A stretch of 64,000 nucleotides of DNA from contig CAZBFP010000012.1 in NCBI GenBank assembly GCA_964491265.1, positions 54,167 through 118,166 of the forward strand. Reading direction: 5' to 3'. Of the stretch, positions 61,572 through 64,000 are shown piece after piece; positions within the stretch are counted from its first letter, which is position 1, and the number at the start of each line of letters is the position of its first letter. The position numbers and the translations under genes were made by a program. The DNA is from JBBAGC01 sp964491265 (GTDB taxonomy: Bacteria > Spirochaetota > UBA4802 > UBA5550). The notes under the pieces are model-generated. The model saw only the letters and a list, made by a program, of their open reading frames with translations, was not told the origin of the DNA and ran no database searches.

Positions 61572-62327
61572 TTACTGGCTGAAAATATCTATTGGGCCCT
61601 GCGGATCACCTTCTATAAACTGCCTGGTATATTCATTGTCCTTTTTAAAAAAAATCTCAGGTGCGCCGGAAAATACAATTTTCCCCTCATATAAAAGGAC
61701 TATTCTATCAGCAATTTTTTCTGCTACTGCCAGATCATGGGTTACTGCAATGGCGGTTGTCCTGCTCTCACTTTTAATATCTGCAATAAGATCAGATATG
61801 GAATCTGAAAGAATTGGATCGAGCCCTGCTGAAGGGTCATCATAGAGAATAATATCAGGATCAATACATATAGCCCTGGCAAGACCGGCGCGCTTCTGCA
61901 TGCCGCCTGAAATCTCCGAAGGGAGTTTATTTTCGCTCCCCTTAAGCCCCACCCGCTCCAGAACCGTAAAAACCCTGGAGGAAACTTCATCCTCTCCAAG
62001 CCCCATTCTTCGTAATCCGAAAGCGGTATTGTCAAAAACGCTCATTGAATCAAAAAGCCCCCCCTTCTGGAAAACATAGGCTATCTTGAATGAGTCAGGA
62101 TCAGCGGCCCTTCCGGAGCTGTAGCGGCCCCTGATATCACTGTTCTTAATCTTTACAGAACCGCCGTAACCCTGAATAAGGCCCGCCACAATTTTAAGAA
62201 GCACCGACTTCCCTGAACCGTTTCTACCTGCAAGCACCAGGGTTTCACCCTCGCCTACATTAAGGTTAATACCATTGAGAACAGCTCTCTCTTCAAAAGT
62301 AATAGTAAGATTTTTAATATCAATCAT
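61572..62327 (-). CDS. MlaF-like ABC transporter ATPase with altered Walker B
   Basis: A 251-residue ABC ATPase. Walker A is AGRNGSGKS at 33-41, the signature is ISGGMQKRAGLARA (139-152), typical of MlaF/Mkl-type phospholipid transport ATPases, and Walker B is IILYDDPSAGLDP. The usual Glu after the Walker B Asp is Asp164 here, which may slow hydrolysis. No MlaE permease or MlaD gene is adjacent. It is 12 bases after rsgA and before the kinase. Confidence 0.85.
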   Translation of the reverse strand: MIDIKNLTITFEERAVLNGINLNVGEGETLVLAGRNGSGKSVLLKIVAGLIQGYGGSVKIKNSDIRGRYSSGRAADPDSFKIAYVFQKGGLFDSMSVFDNTAFGLRRMGLGEDEVSSRVFTVLERVGLKGSENKLPSEISGGMQKRAGLARAICIDPDIILYDDPSAGLDPILSDSISDLIADIKSESRTTAIAVTHDLAVAEKIADRIVLLYEGKIVFSGAPEIFFKKDNEYTRQFIEGDPQGPIDIFSQ

Positions 62328-62339
62328 AATGCAGCCGGG

Positions 62340-63260
62340 TCAATACATATTTTCCAGATTCTCTTTGAGAGAATAGAGAATATTAAGATATGAAATATAC
62401 CTGTCAGGATGAATCTTTTCAAGCTCTACAAGTCTCCGCACTTCGCAGTCCGGTTCATGGTCATGGCTGCATGGGCTGAACCTGCATTTCATAGAGGGCT
62501 TTTTAAAGTCCTGAAAATATGCACCCAGCATATGAGGTTCAACATGCATAATACCGAATTCGCGCACACCGGGTGTATCAATAAGCTCCGTATTTTCATC
62601 GATCTGCTCCATCTGCACATTGGTGGTAGTATGCTTCCCCTTGCCCGTGCTTTCTGAAACCTCTGTAATTTTAATATTCAGCCCCGGGAAGACCCTGTTA
62701 AGGAGAGATGATTTACCCACACCTGAGTATCCGATAAGGAGAGACCTTTTCCCGGAAATAGTTTCTTTAAAAACATCAATCCCCTCACCTGAAAGGGCGC
62801 TCATAAAATGTATTTCCAGACCTGAATCCCTGTAGTAGGACCTTATATAATCGGTCTCACCCTTTTCAGCAAGATCAAGCTTATTAACGCAGAGAACAAC
62901 CTTTACCCCTGCGCTGACCCCCCTTACAAGAATTCGATCCACAAACCTGAGATTAAAATGAGGATTAATGAAGGATTGAACAGAAATAACCTGGTCCAGA
63001 TTAGCTGCAATAATGTCCTCTTTCCCCTTGAGCTTATCCTTTCTGGAAAAATAATTTTTCCTGTCAATGATCGACTCAATAACCCCAAGACCATCCCTGT
63101 CAATAGAGAAGTTTACAAGGTCACCCGCAGCAACCGGATTGGAAAAGAGCTTAAACTGGCTATCCTTCTTAATTCTTCCTCTTAATACAGACATATATTC
63201 AGCATTATTGTATTTAACTGTGTAATATCTGCCGAAAACCCTTATAACTGTTCCTGTCAT
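62340..63260 (-). CDS. rsgA: Ribosome small-subunit GTPase RsgA
   Basis: A 306-residue circularly permuted GTPase. The N-terminal OB domain is followed by VNKLDLAEKG (G4), GYSGVGKSSLLNRVF (G1), and IDTPGVREFG (G3); the C-terminal Zn site is CRFSPCSHDHEPDC. RsgA (YjeQ) helps 30S maturation. It heads the minus-strand unit rsgA - ATPase - kinase. Its upstream region holds a plus-strand sigma-28-like promoter and a candidate small RNA. Confidence 0.95.
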   Translation of the reverse strand: MTGTVIRVFGRYYTVKYNNAEYMSVLRGRIKKDSQFKLFSNPVAAGDLVNFSIDRDGLGVIESIIDRKNYFSRKDKLKGKEDIIAANLDQVISVQSFINPHFNLRFVDRILVRGVSAGVKVVLCVNKLDLAEKGETDYIRSYYRDSGLEIHFMSALSGEGIDVFKETISGKRSLLIGYSGVGKSSLLNRVFPGLNIKITEVSESTGKGKHTTTNVQMEQIDENTELIDTPGVREFGIMHVEPHMLGAYFQDFKKPSMKCRFSPCSHDHEPDCEVRRLVELEKIHPDRYISYLNILYSLKENLENMY

Positions 63261-63276
63261 TTTTTTCCAGATTAAT

Positions 63277-63304
63277 TAAAGTTTTTAAGCCGATCTGCCG
63301 ATAG
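63277..63304 (+). promoter_or_regulatory. Sigma-28-type (flagellar) promoter-like sequence, plus strand
   Basis: TAAAGTTT (63277-63284) and GCCGATAG (63297-63304) match the E. coli FliA consensus TAAAGTTT/GCCGATAA in 15 of 16 positions; the spacer is 12 bases (consensus 11). No annotated plus-strand gene follows. It faces away from rsgA, into the candidate small RNA. Confidence 0.5.
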
Positions 63305-63311
63305 AGAAATA

Positions 63312-63419
63312 CAGGTTGAGATATGATAATTCCCTCCCGTTTTTATCATATCGGAAATCTGGCACTGCAAAGAAAAGAGAAGGCAGGATAGCCGCCCAGC
63401 TATTCTGCTTTCTTGTTTC
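63312..63419 (+). ncRNA. Candidate small RNA between rsgA and 63427 gene
   Basis: Downstream of the sigma-28-like promoter there is a perfect 10-bp hairpin (63320-63329 with 63343-63352). A second hairpin, GCAGGATAGC with GCTATTCTGC (63383-63392/63399-63408), is followed by TTTCTTGTTTC. The one odd pair in the second stem is G-U on the plus strand but A-C on the minus strand, which favours plus-strand transcription. A 22-codon ORF starts at an ATG at 63323 with AGGTTGAG before it and could also be translated. The second hairpin may serve as terminator for the minus-strand gene too. Confidence 0.35.
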
Positions 63420-63426
63420 AGGGGTT

Positions 63427-63804
63427 TCATGGAATTTTCTCCAGAAATGCCGGTTTAAAACCCTCTATATCCCCGACAAGGCCCCCTAAATGCCCTGTAC
63501 CTGTTACAGTAAAAGATACCCTGTAAACCATCCCTTCATGAACATTGAGCAGATCTTTGTGGAGCCGTTTTTTTAATTCTTTACCGGAAATATCGAATTC
63601 AATATCGATATTCTCAGAATCATAAAAAACAATCTTTTCAAAAATTCTGTCAATATATTTCAGCTTTAAGGTCATTGTTATGCTTTTATTTCTATATGAT
63701 TCTATTTCAGATATAATAGAAGAAATTGTCAGATTATCACCTGAATATAAAGGGAGGGAAAGAAAAAATAATAGCAGTAAAGAGATCTTTAACAATAATT
63801 TCAT
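63427..63804 (-). CDS. Small secreted protein, unknown function
   Basis: A 125-residue protein with a signal peptide (LLLKISLLLLFFLSLPLYSGD, in part). The mature part is strand-rich (SITMTLKLKYIDRIFEKIVFYD; YRVSFTVTGTGHLGGLVGDIEGF) and may be an OB-like or beta-sandwich domain. No family recognised. The stop lies close to the second hairpin of the candidate small RNA. Confidence 0.55.
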   Translation of the reverse strand: MKLLLKISLLLLFFLSLPLYSGDNLTISSIISEIESYRNKSITMTLKLKYIDRIFEKIVFYDSENIDIEFDISGKELKKRLHKDLLNVHEGMVYRVSFTVTGTGHLGGLVGDIEGFKPAFLEKIP

Positions 63805-63897
63805 TTTATACCCCTAACATTAGGGTATAATTGCAGGCAGGATTGTCAATAATAATAAAAGGGGGAATTAAATCAGGTTTTAATCACTCATCAGAGT

Positions 63898-64000
63898 TTA
63901 AGTGATTAAAAAACGACCCCTTGTCTCTGCTCCGGCTGAGTCTGGAATTAATGGCGCCACTGCAAAAATTATCATTATAAAGCGCAATAATTCAGAATAA
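63898..64000 (-). CDS. Possible 3' end of a gene running off the right edge
   Basis: An open minus-strand frame of about 34 codons without an upstream stop ends with TAA at 63898. It reads ...LLRFIMIIFAVAPLIPDSAG and ends GRFLIT, in part like a membrane or signal segment. It fits the strand of its neighbours, but the segment is too short to judge. An 8-bp inverted repeat (TAATCACT/AGTGATTA, 63881-63908) overlaps its end. Nothing else was seen in 63805-63897. Confidence 0.25.
   Translation of the reverse strand, partial: YSELLRFIMIIFAVAPLIPDSAGAETRGRFLIT

Noticed and set aside
1..64000. tRNA, rRNA or CRISPR loci
   Set aside because: I read all larger gaps and saw no cloverleaf-like sequence, rRNA sequence or regularly spaced direct repeats; a covariance scan could still find a tRNA I missed.

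Overview
The window looks like a chromosome segment of a spirochaete (Spirochaetota), moderately AT-rich, densely coding, with genes on both strands. The evidence is a flagellar operon in the spirochaetal order flgB-flgC-fliE-fliF-fliG-fliH-fliI-fliJ ending in a FlbB-type collar protein, a UPF0164 (treponemal FadL/PorV-like) outer membrane protein, a LolA-type carrier, and many envelope and signalling proteins with no close named relative. The class within the phylum cannot be fixed from sequence alone. No rRNA, tRNA, CRISPR array or prophage was seen.

Layout. 1-5413 (minus): lolA, a secreted barrel-like protein, comEC with a degenerate C-terminal domain, an HATPase-HDOD fusion, and a DUF115/MAF-like gene running off the left edge. 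5658-7125 (plus): a stand-alone receiver, rimI, engB. 7162-15665 (minus): the flagellar basal-body/export operon, including an SLT-fold protein lacking its catalytic glutamate, a 48-residue ORF between flgC and fliE, and two U-tailed hairpins inside the operon. 15820-19536 (minus): phosphatase, LuxR-type regulator, gmd and a sugar aminotransferase. 19910-28444: folP-cdaA-cdaR-like operon (folate and c-di-AMP), envelope proteins, ackA, tlyA. 28517-35316: dxs, then glpABC and yjbQ. 35483-40103 (plus): two-receiver regulator, tatD, tcdA, cmoA, cmoB (tRNA modification). 40117-46042: mgtE and a poorly understood membrane/signalling cluster. 46161-49053: a REP-associated transposase, then pdxS-pdxT. 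49078-55182: YibE/F protein, DUF4954 protein, polyprenyl synthase, hisF. 55188-64000: a tail-anchored protein, a pseudo-receiver, a second HATPase-HDOD fusion, glyQ, nrnA, an adenosine-kinase-like gene, an orphan MlaF-like ATPase, rsgA, and two small genes at the edge.

How genes work together. The flagellar genes build the MS ring (FliF), switch rotor (FliG), export ATPase complex (FliH, FliI, FliJ), proximal rod (FlgB, FlgC, FliE) and the spirochaetal collar (FlbB). GlpABC feeds electrons from glycerol-3-phosphate to quinone under low oxygen, and AckA makes ATP from acetyl phosphate, which suggests anaerobic or fermentative growth. PdxS/PdxT make pyridoxal phosphate. CmoA/CmoB and TcdA modify the anticodon-loop region of tRNA. 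CdaA with its YbbR partner makes c-di-AMP. Signalling is rich in receivers and GHKL ATPases, but no complete sensor kinase is visible.

The most unusual content is non-coding. A dispersed family of inverted-repeat elements (about 100-290 bp, ends beginning CAGT, sometimes with a second GGGGCTG-ended element inside) occurs at six or more intergenic sites, and two copies supply the stop codon of the upstream gene. There are also a 340-bp inverted-repeat element before hisF, a REP/RAYT locus, and a sigma-28-type promoter facing an unannotated two-hairpin transcript between rsgA and the next gene. On the protein side, two receivers carry Glu at the phospho-acceptor position, and several enzymes (ComEC, the SLT protein, the second HDOD, the MlaF-like ATPase) have changed or missing key residues.
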